Assembly (NCBI RefSeq): GCF_001553265.1
Contig: NZ_KQ960601.1
Location: 102,102 to 166,101 of the forward strand
Direction of reading: 5' to 3'
Origin: Prevotella sp. DNF00663
Lineage (GTDB): Bacteria; Bacteroidota; Bacteroidia; Bacteroidales; Bacteroidaceae
Length of the DNA stretch: 64,000 bases
Part shown: positions 25,636 through 34,173 of the stretch, in pieces
Layout: the number at the start of each line of letters is the position of its first letter
Position numbering within the stretch: the stretch's first letter is position 1
Made by a program: the position numbers and the translations under genes
Notes under the pieces: generated by a model
The model's database searches: none
The model's input: the letters and a program-made list of their open reading frames with translations, nothing else
Told to the model about the DNA's origin: nothing

Positions 25636-26427
25636 TTATAATGCCAACTTACTCAGCTGATTAGTCAGTTCTACAAATTCTGCTATGCTCAATTGTTCTG
25701 GACGTTTGGTCATAATATCTTGCTCGAAGAAGGCCTGTTCAGGCTTCTCGGCACCAAACATCTGCTTGATACTTACACGCAACATCTTACGACGCTGGTT
25801 GAACACAGTCTTCACCAATCGCTTGAAAAGTTTCTCGTCGCATCCCAAATCGGTCACTTTGTTGCGCGTCATTCTGATAACGGCACTCTTCACTTTAGGA
25901 GGCGGATTGAACACATGCTCATCAACGGTGAACAAATATTCCACATTGTACCACGCTTGTATCAACACCGACAAGATGCCATAGGCTTTACTACCCGGTG
26001 CCGAAGCCATACGTAGCGCCACTTCTCGCTGTATCATACCCGTACAACAGGGTATTAAATCCTTGTAATCAAGCATCTTGAAGAATATCTGCGAGGATAT
26101 ATCGTAAGGGTAATTGCCCGTCAACACGAACTGACGGCCACCGAATATATCGTTCAAATCCATGCGTAAGAAGTCTTCACCTATGATATTCTCGTGCAAC
26201 GAGGGGAACTTCTCGTACAAGAAAGCCACCGACTCGCTGTCTATCTCCACAGCTTTTACTTCGCGAGGCTTCTCTACCAGATACTGCGTAAGGACACCCA
26301 TACCCGGTCCGATTTCCAATACGGGAATATCCGGACACGCATCTACGGTGTCGGCAATGCGCTTCGCGATATTCAAATCGGTCAAGAAATGCTGTCCCAG
26401 ATTCTTCTTTGGTTTGACTAGTTTCAT
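25636..26427 (-). CDS. rsmA: 16S rRNA dimethyladenosine transferase RsmA/KsgA
   Basis: Dimethylates two adjacent adenosines in helix 45 of 16S rRNA. 263 aa. N-terminal KKNLGQHFLTD, SAM motif VLEIGPGMGVLTQYL (about 36-50), motif IV TGNYPYDISSQI (NLPY-type), and the C-terminal helical domain with FNQRRKMLRVS. It heads the minus-strand block rsmA-msrC and has its own -7 element. Confidence 0.96.
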   Translation of the reverse strand: MKLVKPKKNLGQHFLTDLNIAKRIADTVDACPDIPVLEIGPGMGVLTQYLVEKPREVKAVEIDSESVAFLYEKFPSLHENIIGEDFLRMDLNDIFGGRQFVLTGNYPYDISSQIFFKMLDYKDLIPCCTGMIQREVALRMASAPGSKAYGILSVLIQAWYNVEYLFTVDEHVFNPPPKVKSAVIRMTRNKVTDLGCDEKLFKRLVKTVFNQRRKMLRVSIKQMFGAEKPEQAFFEQDIMTKRPEQLSIAEFVELTNQLSKLAL

Positions 26428-26450
26428 CTGTCTATGGATTGATGTGTCTG

Positions 26451-26458
26451 CAAAAATA
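26451..26458 (-). promoter_or_regulatory. rsmA promoter -7 element (TATTTTTG)
   Basis: Exact TAnnTTTG match, 23 bp upstream of the rsmA ATG. Confidence 0.65.
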
Positions 26459-26530
26459 CAAAAACTATGCGATAATCTGCACTGAATCGATATTTATTAG
26501 TCCGTTTACTCTTTACCGGTATGCCGACAA

Positions 26531-26583
26531 CAGACATTTGTCTGGTAACTCCTGCTAACTCCTTTTAACTCCCGATTACTCCA
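26531..26583 (+). repeat. 10-bp-unit repeat block (half fold-back element)
   Basis: CAGACATTTGTCTG is followed by four 10-bp units: GGTAACTCCT, GCTAACTCCT, TTTAACTCCC, GATTACTCCA. It shares sequence with the right arms at 18.4 and 43.9 kb, and no left arm is visible. Confidence 0.65.
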
Positions 26584-26624
26584 AAGTAGAGCATCCATGC
26601 GAAACTTTTATCATTTATTTGCCT

Positions 26625-26632
26625 TACCTTTG
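26625..26632 (+). promoter_or_regulatory. EamA gene promoter -7 element (TACCTTTG)
   Basis: Exact TAnnTTTG match, 23 bp upstream of the ATG. Confidence 0.7.
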
Positions 26633-26655
26633 CAGCCAAATATAATCTCAGAACG

Positions 26656-27525
26656 ATGAGCAACAACGTAAAAGGATTCTTGGCAGCAACCATGGCTGCC
26701 ATCTGTTATGGCACTAATCCACTCGGCGCATTACCTTTGTATGCCGATGGCATCAACTCCTATTCGGTCGTGATGTATCGCTATGGGCTAGCCATAGTCA
26801 TCTTTGCCGTCATCATGTTGGTACGCCGAGAGAACTTCCGTATTAAACTTGGCCATGCCATCCGACTGGCTTTACTGGGCAGCATTTTCGCTTTGTCGTC
26901 TATGACGCTCTTCCTGAGCTTCCATTACATGGCTGCCGGCATCGCTTCCACACTGCTTTTCGTCTACCCTATCATGACAGCTATGCTCATGACCTTACTC
27001 TTTCACGAGCGCATAACGTGGGGGGCGTCCCTGGCAATCCTATTGGCGTTAAGCGGTGTAGCGCTACTCTACCATGGTGAGGGAGACAGCAAACTCAGCA
27101 CAGCCGGTTTCCTGCTCGTCATGTTCTCGTCGTTGCTCTATGCCGTGTACATTGTCTCCGTAAACCGGTGGAGCGTGGATATTCCACCATTGAAATACAC
27201 CTTTTGGGTTGTCTTCTTCGGATTTATCGCCGTCTACCTATTCAGTTTGCTGGCCGGTGCGCCCATTCAGATGCTTCATACAGCCAAAGACTGGGCTTTC
27301 GCATTCCAATTGGCCTTGCTGCCCACGGTACTTTCGCTCTTCTTTATGAATATAGCTATTGCCAAAATTGGTTCCACTCCCTCTGCCATCATGGGCGCCT
27401 TAGAACCCGTTACAGCCGTTATTATCGGTGTATGCTTGTTCCATGAAACGATAACCCTGCGCCTCTGCCTCGGCATTTTGCTGATTCTAAGCGGTGTCAC
27501 CGTCATCGTTAAACAGAAAGTATAA
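26656..27525 (+). CDS. EamA/DMT-family transporter
   Basis: A 289-aa inner-membrane protein with ten hydrophobic helices arranged as two EamA repeats. Repeat 1 runs about 8-138, ending with TLLFVYPIMTAMLMTLLFHERITW; repeat 2 runs about 150-285, ending with MGALEPVTAVIIGVCLFHETI. The conserved end of each repeat (a Pro- and Glu-containing helix before a short loop) is typical of drug/metabolite exporters. Substrate unknown. It is monocistronic, with repeat copy 3 downstream. Confidence 0.88.
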   Translation: MSNNVKGFLAATMAAICYGTNPLGALPLYADGINSYSVVMYRYGLAIVIFAVIMLVRRENFRIKLGHAIRLALLGSIFALSSMTLFLSFHYMAAGIASTLLFVYPIMTAMLMTLLFHERITWGASLAILLALSGVALLYHGEGDSKLSTAGFLLVMFSSLLYAVYIVSVNRWSVDIPPLKYTFWVVFFGFIAVYLFSLLAGAPIQMLHTAKDWAFAFQLALLPTVLSLFFMNIAIAKIGSTPSAIMGALEPVTAVIIGVCLFHETITLRLCLGILLILSGVTVIVKQKV

Positions 27526-27564
27526 TCCAACTCATCACTCAAAACTCCTCATTTCTCACTCCCA

Positions 27565-27696
27565 ACTCATTTAGTTGTCTACTCGTTAACTCGTCTATTA
27601 GCAAACTGCAATCCCATAGCAGTATTGCTGTTTGGCTTTTGCAGCAATGCTGAAAAGATGTGGCAGTAATGCTGCCTAGCCTTTGCAACAAATTAA
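27565..27696 (+). repeat. Composite repeat copy 3: 5 x 8-bp block plus 92-bp element
   Basis: Octamers run from 27565 to 27604 (ACTCATTT, AGTTGTCT, ACTCGTTA, ACTCGTCT, ATTAGCAA). The 92-bp element is 27605-27696, with cores GCAGTATTGCTG, GCAGCAATGCTG and GCAGTAATGCTG at exact 22-bp spacing. This is the most regular copy. Confidence 0.85.
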
Positions 27697-27871
27697 GAGT
27701 TATCTGTCTAGTACGAAAAGACACATACTAAAAGAGCAAATACAATTCGCTCCTATCATGTATAAGTCTGTTTTAGGCGGTAAATATAAGCCGACTTGGG
27801 ATGCAACACTCCCTCCCTTACCCCATTATCACCTCTCATCGACGATTTAAGGAAATTAGAATGGTATTTTC

Positions 27872-27902
27872 TTTGTATTTAGACTGAATTCTCTTAACTT
27901 TG
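27872..27902 (+). promoter_or_regulatory. Promoter of the LPG-synthase-like gene (-33 TTTG, -7 TAACTTTG)
   Basis: TTTG at 27872-27875 and TAACTTTG at 27895-27902 with 19 bp between, the canonical Bacteroidota spacing. Confidence 0.75.
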
Positions 27903-27934
27903 TGGCTAATAGCAACTAAGAAAACGCAACCGGC

Positions 27935-28927
27935 TTGAAAAAGACAATAGGAGATATTTCTAAAGTAGCACTGTCGCTGATATTAGGCGGAGCCATCCTT
28001 TATTGGATGTATCGTGGATTCGATTTCCACGCCGTGCAAGACGTGTTGTTCCACCAAATGAACTGGGGATGGATGTTACTCTCCTTCCCTTTCGGTGTCT
28101 TGGCTCAGGCTTTCAGAGGTTGGCGTTGGCGCCAAACATTGGAACCGGTAGGTGAGCATCCGCGCATGTCGACACTCGTCAATTCCGTATTTTTATCCTA
28201 CGCCGTAAGCCTTGTGGTGCCTCGCGTAGGCGAATTTGCCCGTTGCGGTGTGCTCCATCGCTACGACGGCACATCATTTCCAAAAGCCTTGGGTACCGTG
28301 GTGACCGAACGAGCCATTGACTCTTTACTCGTATTGTTGATTACAGCACTTACCCTTATCTTCCAACTCCGAACGTTCGACACGTTCTTCTTGAAGACCG
28401 GCACGAGTCTCGACCACCTCATACACAGCTTTACAAGTACGGGATGGATGGTTACAGGTATCTGCTTGGTGGCTGTCATAGCATTGGGAGGGGTCATACT
28501 GAAGAAGCTTAGTGTATTTAATAAGGTGAAAGAGACAGTAGACGGCATCAAACAAGGTATCATGTCGCTGCGCAAAGTGCGCAATCTGCCACGCTTCATC
28601 TTCTTCACGCTGGCCATTTGGGGGAGCTACTTCCTGCACTACTATCTCACGTTCTTTTGCTTTGAGAGCACGGCCGGGCTTGGCATGTCATGCGCATTGG
28701 TGACATTTATCGTAGGAAGCATCGCCGTCATCGTACCCACTCCCAACGGTGCAGGGTCTTGGCATTTTGCCGTAAAGACCATGTTGATACTCTATGGTGT
28801 GCAAGCTGTCGACGCACTGAACTTCGTTCTCATCGTGCACTCCATACAAACGTTGCTCGTCGTAGCACTGGGTATATATGCATGGTTGGTACTATCGTTC
28901 ACCAAGAAACATCATGTTGCAAAATAA
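27935..28927 (+). CDS. LPG-synthase-TM / UPF0104-type flippase-like membrane protein
   Basis: A 330-aa membrane protein with about eight helices. It belongs to the family annotated as lysylphosphatidylglycerol synthase transmembrane region or flippase-like domain: SVFLSYAVSLVVPRVGEFARCGVLHRYDG (about residues 89-117) and the conserved VVTERAIDSLLVL are the hallmark. No catalytic LPG-synthase domain is attached. Start is TTG 27935, because no in-frame ATG occurs before residue 25. It has its own promoter and is followed by pepD after 28 nt. Role in lipid or polymer export is inferred. Confidence 0.8.
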   Translation: MKKTIGDISKVALSLILGGAILYWMYRGFDFHAVQDVLFHQMNWGWMLLSFPFGVLAQAFRGWRWRQTLEPVGEHPRMSTLVNSVFLSYAVSLVVPRVGEFARCGVLHRYDGTSFPKALGTVVTERAIDSLLVLLITALTLIFQLRTFDTFFLKTGTSLDHLIHSFTSTGWMVTGICLVAVIALGGVILKKLSVFNKVKETVDGIKQGIMSLRKVRNLPRFIFFTLAIWGSYFLHYYLTFFCFESTAGLGMSCALVTFIVGSIAVIVPTPNGAGSWHFAVKTMLILYGVQAVDALNFVLIVHSIQTLLVVALGIYAWLVLSFTKKHHVAK

Positions 28928-28955
28928 GCATTATTCATTTAAAAACATAAAGACT

Positions 28956-30416
28956 ATGAGCGAAATCAGAAATCTAGACCCTAAATGTATCTGGGAAAAC
29001 TTTTATGCACTGACACAAGTACCTCGTCCATCGGGACATTTGGAAAAAATCCAAGCTTTCTTGCTCGACTTTGCTAAGCGTGTAGGCGTAGAGGCATTCC
29101 AAGACGAGGCCGGAAATATCATCATGCGTAAGCCCGCTACCCCCGGAATGGAAGACCGTAAAGGCATCATCTTGCAGGCTCATATGGACATGGTACCCCA
29201 AAAAGCACCCGAAAGCAATCATAACTTTGAAACCGATCCCATCGAAACACGCATCGTAGACGGATGGGTATATGCCAATAACACCACACTTGGTTCTGAC
29301 AACGGTATGGGCGTGGCTACCATCATGGCCGTGATGGAGGCGAAAGACTTACAGCACGGACCGGTAGAAGGACTCATCACTGCCGACGAAGAAACCGGTA
29401 TGTTCGGAGCGAACGACTTGAAACCGGGCGTACTGAAGGGTGATATCCTGCTGAATCTAGACTCTGAATCATGGGGAAAATTCGTTATCGGTAGTGCCGG
29501 TGGTATCGATGTGACAGCAGATATGGGCTATCAGGAAGTGGCTACAGACAAGAACGATGCTGCCGTGAAAGTGACTTTGAGTGGTTTGCGTGGCGGTCAC
29601 TCCGGTTTGGAGATACACGAAGGTCGCGGTAATGCGAACAAACTTATGGTTCGTTTCGTACGTTCGGCCATCAGCGAGTGCGATGCTCACTTGGCTACAT
29701 GGCAAGGTGGCAACATGCGTAACGCCATCCCATTCAAGGCCGAAGTAGTATTGACATTGCCAAAGGAGAATGTCGAAGCACTGAAAGAACTTGTAGCCGA
29801 CTGGTGCGAAGAGTTTAATGAAGAATACAAGGGCATTGAGAAAGACATTATGCTTGTTGCCGAAGATGTAGAAACACCCGAAAAGGAAGTGCCTGTAGAG
29901 ATTAGCGATAACCTTGTGAATGCCATCTACGCGTGCCACAATGGTGTGATGCGTATGATTCCGGCTATCCCAGAAGTGGTAGAGACATCGTCCAACCTCG
30001 CTATTATCAATATCGGTGGCGGCAATGCTTCGTTCAAAATTTTGGCTCGCAGTTCTAACGACGAGATGAAGGAGTGCATAGCTGAGACTTTAGAGAGCTG
30101 CTTCAATATGGCCGGCATGAAGGTTACAATGAGTGGAAGCTACAGTGGATGGAATCCAAATCCCGATAGCGAGACACTGAACACATTGCTGGACATCTAC
30201 AAAGAGCAGAATAAGACAGACGGAATCGTACAAGTAGACCACGCTGGATTGGAGTGTTCTATCATTCTCGGCAAATATCCACATTTGGATGTTGTTAGTC
30301 TTGGACCTACGATTCGCAGTCCTCACACCGCTACCGAGCGTTGCGAGATTGCCACCGTGGCTCCTTTCTGGAACCTACTGAAAGAAGCTTTGAAGCAAGT
30401 AGGAAAGAAAAAATGA
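28956..30416 (+). CDS. pepD: Aminoacyl-histidine dipeptidase (M20, PepD)
   Basis: A cytosolic di-zinc M20 peptidase that hydrolyses X-His and other dipeptides. 486 aa. Metal ligands lie in ILQAHMDMVPQK (HxD), LGSDNGMGVATIMA, and ADEETGMFGA (Glu pair), with a final His in GPTIRSPHTATERCEI. The dimerisation domain runs about 205-385. ATG 28956 (MSEIRNLDPKCIWENF) matches the family N terminus; the longer frame would start inside the preceding gene. It is co-transcribed with the flippase-like gene. Confidence 0.95.
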   Translation: MSEIRNLDPKCIWENFYALTQVPRPSGHLEKIQAFLLDFAKRVGVEAFQDEAGNIIMRKPATPGMEDRKGIILQAHMDMVPQKAPESNHNFETDPIETRIVDGWVYANNTTLGSDNGMGVATIMAVMEAKDLQHGPVEGLITADEETGMFGANDLKPGVLKGDILLNLDSESWGKFVIGSAGGIDVTADMGYQEVATDKNDAAVKVTLSGLRGGHSGLEIHEGRGNANKLMVRFVRSAISECDAHLATWQGGNMRNAIPFKAEVVLTLPKENVEALKELVADWCEEFNEEYKGIEKDIMLVAEDVETPEKEVPVEISDNLVNAIYACHNGVMRMIPAIPEVVETSSNLAIINIGGGNASFKILARSSNDEMKECIAETLESCFNMAGMKVTMSGSYSGWNPNPDSETLNTLLDIYKEQNKTDGIVQVDHAGLECSIILGKYPHLDVVSLGPTIRSPHTATERCEIATVAPFWNLLKEALKQVGKKK

Positions 30417-30444
30417 GATTATAAATTACAATAAACCTATTAAA

Positions 30445-30493
30445 TAATAAAGACCGGGAAGAAGCAGAAGCCTCTTCCCGGTCTTTATTATAG
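30445..30493 (+). terminator. pepD terminator
   Basis: A perfect 18-bp stem (TAATAAAGACCGGGAAGA and complement) with a 10-nt loop; the last arm is T-rich. Confidence 0.92.
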
Positions 30494-31125
30494 CAAAATT
30501 GCTACAATCTAGCTATAAAAAATAGAGAGACCTGCACAAACACTAGATGTCTATGCAGGCTCTGCTAAACAGTCATAGTGGAAAAACAGGGTAAATAATT
30601 TCGCATATATATAAATCTATCCACTTGATGTAGACAAAAGTAAAGACTTAAATACAATTTTAATTTACTAATTCGTGTCTATTTTTTTATAATTCGGTCA
30701 AAACAAAGGAATTCCATCAAGGTATAGAATTATATTTTTGCAAAATCATTACAAACTATGCCAAAAATTCAAAAAAAAAAAATAAGTCCGAAAAATAAAG
30801 TAATTTAGAGATAGCTGAGAGACTCCACTTCTCCTCGCAACAAAGTATGTCGACGTTTTGTAAGCTCCATTTGCATGGCACACCCACTCAAGTGAGAAAC
30901 GGTGAAATACATATGCCCGACAAAAAATGAACTCTACCAATATCCACACCACCACTTCTAATAATTATGTTTTTCTAATTCAAAGCATCATCTAAGAACT
31001 ACAAGATTCGTAACATCCTTTTCGTATATTTCACACAGTTTCGTATTCGTAAAGAAAACGAGACTGCCTAAATCGCTATGGAGAAAAAATCATGGGGTTT
31101 CCTTGGAAATGCGGACGTTTTAATG
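30494..31125. other. Long AT-rich intergenic region, no protein gene seen
   Basis: It contains the palindrome TAGCAA-AA-TTGCTA (30491-30504) and, on the minus strand, a terminator-like hairpin at 30526-30563 followed by six T residues, with no minus-strand gene upstream of it. A possible -7 box TACTTTTG (minus, 30635-30642) would give a transcript of roughly 100 nt. The rest shows no structure I can support. Confidence 0.3.
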
Positions 31126-31133
31126 TATCTTTG
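31126..31133 (+). promoter_or_regulatory. corA promoter -7 element (TATCTTTG)
   Basis: Exact TAnnTTTG match. It implies a leader of about 120 nt before the corA start at 31262. Confidence 0.7.
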
Positions 31134-31137
31134 CAAA

Positions 31138-31261
31138 GTTAAATCAAACTATTAATTCCTATGGACGATTATCACGCGGAAAACTTTAATTCGTTGGCGT
31201 GAGGATTTAGCTAGATGCGAATCCCCACACCGGTTATTATTTAATGTGGAGATTGGCAGAC
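31138..31261 (+). promoter_or_regulatory. Structured corA leader with two tiny ORFs
   Basis: Three successive short hairpins can be drawn: TCACGC/GCGTGA (31172-31202), GGATT/AATCC (31203-31223) and CCACA/TGTGG (31225-31249). The last pairs with the first bases of the GGAG ribosome-binding stretch at 31248-31251. Two mini-ORFs are embedded: MDDYHAENFNSLA (31161-31202) and MRIPTPVII (31215-31244). This looks like a post-transcriptional control region for the Mg2+ transporter, but no known riboswitch class was recognised. Confidence 0.45.
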
Positions 31262-32188
31262 ATGAGAACCTACTGGAATATTACAGATAACTTGACCGCC
31301 ATTAAAGAATGGCAACCCAATTGCTGGATACAAGTAACGTGTCCAACAGATGAAGACCAACAATTGTTGGAAGAAGAATTTAACATACCCGACTATTTTC
31401 TATCAGATATCAGCGATACCGACGAGCGTGCCCGCTATGAATACGACGACGGGTGGATGCTCATTATCTTGCGTATACCGTATGTGAAGGAGATTCGTTC
31501 GCGTACGCCATACACCACTGTGCCCTTAGGTATCATCCATAAGAAAGACGTTACCATCACTGTTTGCTTCTACGAGACCAACATGATGATTGACTTCGTA
31601 AGCTATCAGCAGAAACGTAGTGAAGGCTTTACGGACTATGTCGACATGATTTTCAGGCTATTCCTTTCTTCAGCCGTGTGGTATCTGAAACGTCTAAAGC
31701 AAATTAATGCACTCATAGAAAAGGCTAAACATAATCTGGACCAAGGAGTGAACAACGAAAGTTTGATAGGTTTGAGCAGATTACAGGATTCACTTACCTA
31801 TTTCACCACTTCTATTCGAGGAAACGAAAACCTGCTGTCAAAGTTGAAATTCAAGCTACAAGTGGACGAATTAGACGCCGACCTTATCGAAGACGTCAAC
31901 ATTGAGATGACACAGGCACGCGAGACCACGGCCATCTACTCAGATATTTTAGAGTCAACGATGGATACTTATTCCAGCATCATCAACAACAACATTAACA
32001 CCACGATGCGTACACTGACTTCCGTATCTATCATCATGATGTTCCCGACACTCATCGCATCACTCTTCGGAATGAACCTTATCAATGGTATGGAGACCAG
32101 TCGATGGGGCTTCTGTATAGCACTTTTTATTTCAATCTTCGTATCAGGGCTCTCTTGGTGGATTCTCCGCTTCAAGCGTTTGCTGTGA
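31262..32188 (+). CDS. corA: CorA-family divalent cation (Mg2+/Co2+) transporter
   Basis: A 308-aa protein. The large N-terminal cytosolic domain (about 1-245) contains long charged helices; the last 60 residues hold two transmembrane helices with the selectivity motif FGMNL after the first. A pentameric channel is expected. I prefer ATG 31262 (MRTYWNITDNL), which has a GGAG stretch 11-14 nt upstream and matches the family start; ATG 31244 is also in frame. No usual MPEL motif follows GMN (NGME is seen instead), as in many divergent CorA proteins. Confidence 0.9.
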   Translation: MRTYWNITDNLTAIKEWQPNCWIQVTCPTDEDQQLLEEEFNIPDYFLSDISDTDERARYEYDDGWMLIILRIPYVKEIRSRTPYTTVPLGIIHKKDVTITVCFYETNMMIDFVSYQQKRSEGFTDYVDMIFRLFLSSAVWYLKRLKQINALIEKAKHNLDQGVNNESLIGLSRLQDSLTYFTTSIRGNENLLSKLKFKLQVDELDADLIEDVNIEMTQARETTAIYSDILESTMDTYSSIINNNINTTMRTLTSVSIIMMFPTLIASLFGMNLINGMETSRWGFCIALFISIFVSGLSWWILRFKRLL

Positions 32189-32239
32189 GATTGTAGTTAA
32201 AAAATATCAATTCTACTAGGAATTTACAATTATTTTATT

Positions 32240-32247
32240 TAAGTTTG
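32240..32247 (+). promoter_or_regulatory. DUF349 gene promoter -7 element (TAAGTTTG)
   Basis: Exact TAnnTTTG match. It ends 1 bp before the in-frame ATG at 32249, so translation probably starts at 32309 or 32312. Confidence 0.65.
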
Positions 32248-32308
32248 CATGAGATATGTCTTATTAGAAGACATTGTATTAACTGTATCTCATCAACTTA
32301 ATAGCGAC

Positions 32309-34075
32309 ATGATGGACTCTCAAGAAAATGCCCTTGAAGTGGGAAAACAAGAAGAAAAAGTTGCAACGAAGGCCTATACCACCAAACAAGAAGTGATAGA
32401 ACGGCTGAAAGAAATCGTCGGCAACAACGAAAATCCTACCAAGGACGAACTGGATCACCTGAAAACAACGTTCTATAAACTGCACATTGCTGAGCGCGAT
32501 GCACAGCAAAAAGCATATTTGGAAGAAGGAGGAGACCCGGAGAAATATCAGGTTTTGCCCGATGAAGCCGAAGAAATATTCAAGGCTGAGATGAGTGTCA
32601 TCAAAGAACGGAGAGCCGAACTCTTCAAACAACAGGAAGAAGAGAAGCAAGCTAACCTAGAGAAAAAGCTCGCAATCATTGAGAAGATAAAGAATATGGC
32701 CACATCACCCGATGAAGCCAATAAGTCATATCAAGAATTCAAAGAGATACAACAACAGTGGAAAGAAATCAAAGCTGTACCAGCTGACAAAGCCAATGAG
32801 TTGTGGCGAAACTACCAACTCTATGTAGAGCAGTTCTATGATTTACTGAAACTGAACATCGAAGCACGCGAATACGATTTCAAGAAAAACTTGGAATTGA
32901 AGACAAAGTTATGTGAAGCTGCCGAGAAATTGGCTGAAGAAACAGACATTGTAAGCGCCTTTCACCAGCTACAAGAGCTACATCAGGAGTATAGAGAGAT
33001 TGGTCCGGTGGCTAAAGAACTACGCGAAGAGATTTGGACTCGCTTCAAAGCCGCATCAACCGTCATTAATAAGCGCCATCAACAGCACTTCGAAGAGTTG
33101 CGTTCTAAGGAAGAAGAGAACCTAAACAAGAAGACTGCACTCTGCGAAAGAACCGAAGAGATATGCAAACAAGAGAATAAGAACGCTGCCGATTGGGAGA
33201 CACATACCAAGGAAATCATAGCCATTCAAGCCGAATGGAAGACCATTGGATTTGCTCCACAAAAGATGAATGTGAAGATATTCGAGCGTTTCCGTACTGC
33301 TTGTGATACATTCTTCAATGCCAAGGCAGAGTATTTCAAGACGATGAAATCACAATTTGCTGAGAATGCAGAGAAGAAAAAAGCACTCGTAGAAAAAGCA
33401 AAAGCATTACAAGACAGCACAGAATGGAAGTCTACCAGCGATAAACTGATTGCTCTACAGAAAGAGTGGAAAACCATAGGAATGGTTTCTAGAAAGCTAG
33501 GCGACCAACTATGGGAAGAGTTTCTCGGTGCATGTAACAAGTTCTTTGAAGCTCGTAACGCAGCCAATTCGGGTACTCGAAACGAAGAGCATGCCAATCT
33601 TGAAAAGAAACATAGCATCATTGAGCAGCTCAAAACCCTGTGCGAAGAGGCCTCCGACAACATCCAAGAGAAGGTACAAAGCCTTGTTGACGAGTATAAT
33701 AAGGTTGGTCACGTGCCTTTCAAAGACAAAGATAAAGTCTATAAGGAATACCACGACGTGCTGGATAAGCTCTATAAGGAGTTGAATATCACTACTGCCC
33801 GCAAACGATTAGACAACTTCCGCAACAACATCAAGAACATAGCGAAGCGCGGAGAAGACGCTTTGGGCAACGAACGTGGCCGACTGATGCATCGCTATGA
33901 GGCTCTGAAACAAGAGATTATCACTTATGAGAACAATCTAGGATTCCTCAATAGCACCAGTAAAAAGGGCAATAGTCTCATCGATGAGATGAATCGAAAG
34001 GTACAAAAACTGAAAGATGACCTCGAATTGGTGAAGCAAAAAATCAAAGCTATTGATGCTGAAAACAAGGAATAA
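32309..34075 (+). CDS. DUF349 coiled-coil repeat protein
   Basis: About 588 aa, almost entirely charged alpha-helix. It contains around five DUF349 repeats, each with a QW/EW..I...P core (IQQQWKEIKAVP, LHQEYREIGPVA, IQAEWKTIGFAP, LQKEWKTIGMVS, LVDEYNKVGHVP), spaced about 70 residues apart. No signal peptide or membrane segment. The function is unknown; a cytosolic scaffold is plausible. The start at 32309 is chosen from the promoter position. A strong terminator follows. Confidence 0.85.
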   Translation: MMDSQENALEVGKQEEKVATKAYTTKQEVIERLKEIVGNNENPTKDELDHLKTTFYKLHIAERDAQQKAYLEEGGDPEKYQVLPDEAEEIFKAEMSVIKERRAELFKQQEEEKQANLEKKLAIIEKIKNMATSPDEANKSYQEFKEIQQQWKEIKAVPADKANELWRNYQLYVEQFYDLLKLNIEAREYDFKKNLELKTKLCEAAEKLAEETDIVSAFHQLQELHQEYREIGPVAKELREEIWTRFKAASTVINKRHQQHFEELRSKEEENLNKKTALCERTEEICKQENKNAADWETHTKEIIAIQAEWKTIGFAPQKMNVKIFERFRTACDTFFNAKAEYFKTMKSQFAENAEKKKALVEKAKALQDSTEWKSTSDKLIALQKEWKTIGMVSRKLGDQLWEEFLGACNKFFEARNAANSGTRNEEHANLEKKHSIIEQLKTLCEEASDNIQEKVQSLVDEYNKVGHVPFKDKDKVYKEYHDVLDKLYKELNITTARKRLDNFRNNIKNIAKRGEDALGNERGRLMHRYEALKQEIITYENNLGFLNSTSKKGNSLIDEMNRKVQKLKDDLELVKQKIKAIDAENKE

Positions 34076-34091
34076 TACTATTCATACAAGC

Positions 34092-34128
34092 AAAAGCCGA
34101 GTCTACAGCAGTACGACTCGGCTTTTTT
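34092..34128 (+). terminator. Terminator of the DUF349 gene
   Basis: Stem AAAAGCCGAGTC / GACTCGGCTTTT (12 bp), 11-nt loop, then extra T residues. Confidence 0.92.
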
Positions 34129-34173
34129 AGAACCATTATAGAATAACATCTATCAAGTATAAACCTATATCTC

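Noticed and set aside
26675..26700. TTGGCAGCAACCATGGCTGCC at the start of the EamA gene
   Set aside because: Coding sequence for small residues; no 22-bp periodicity.
30749..30955. Minus-strand frame of 68 codons between pepD and corA
   Set aside because: Low-complexity start in an A-rich tract, random-looking sequence rich in Phe/Tyr, no promoter close by.
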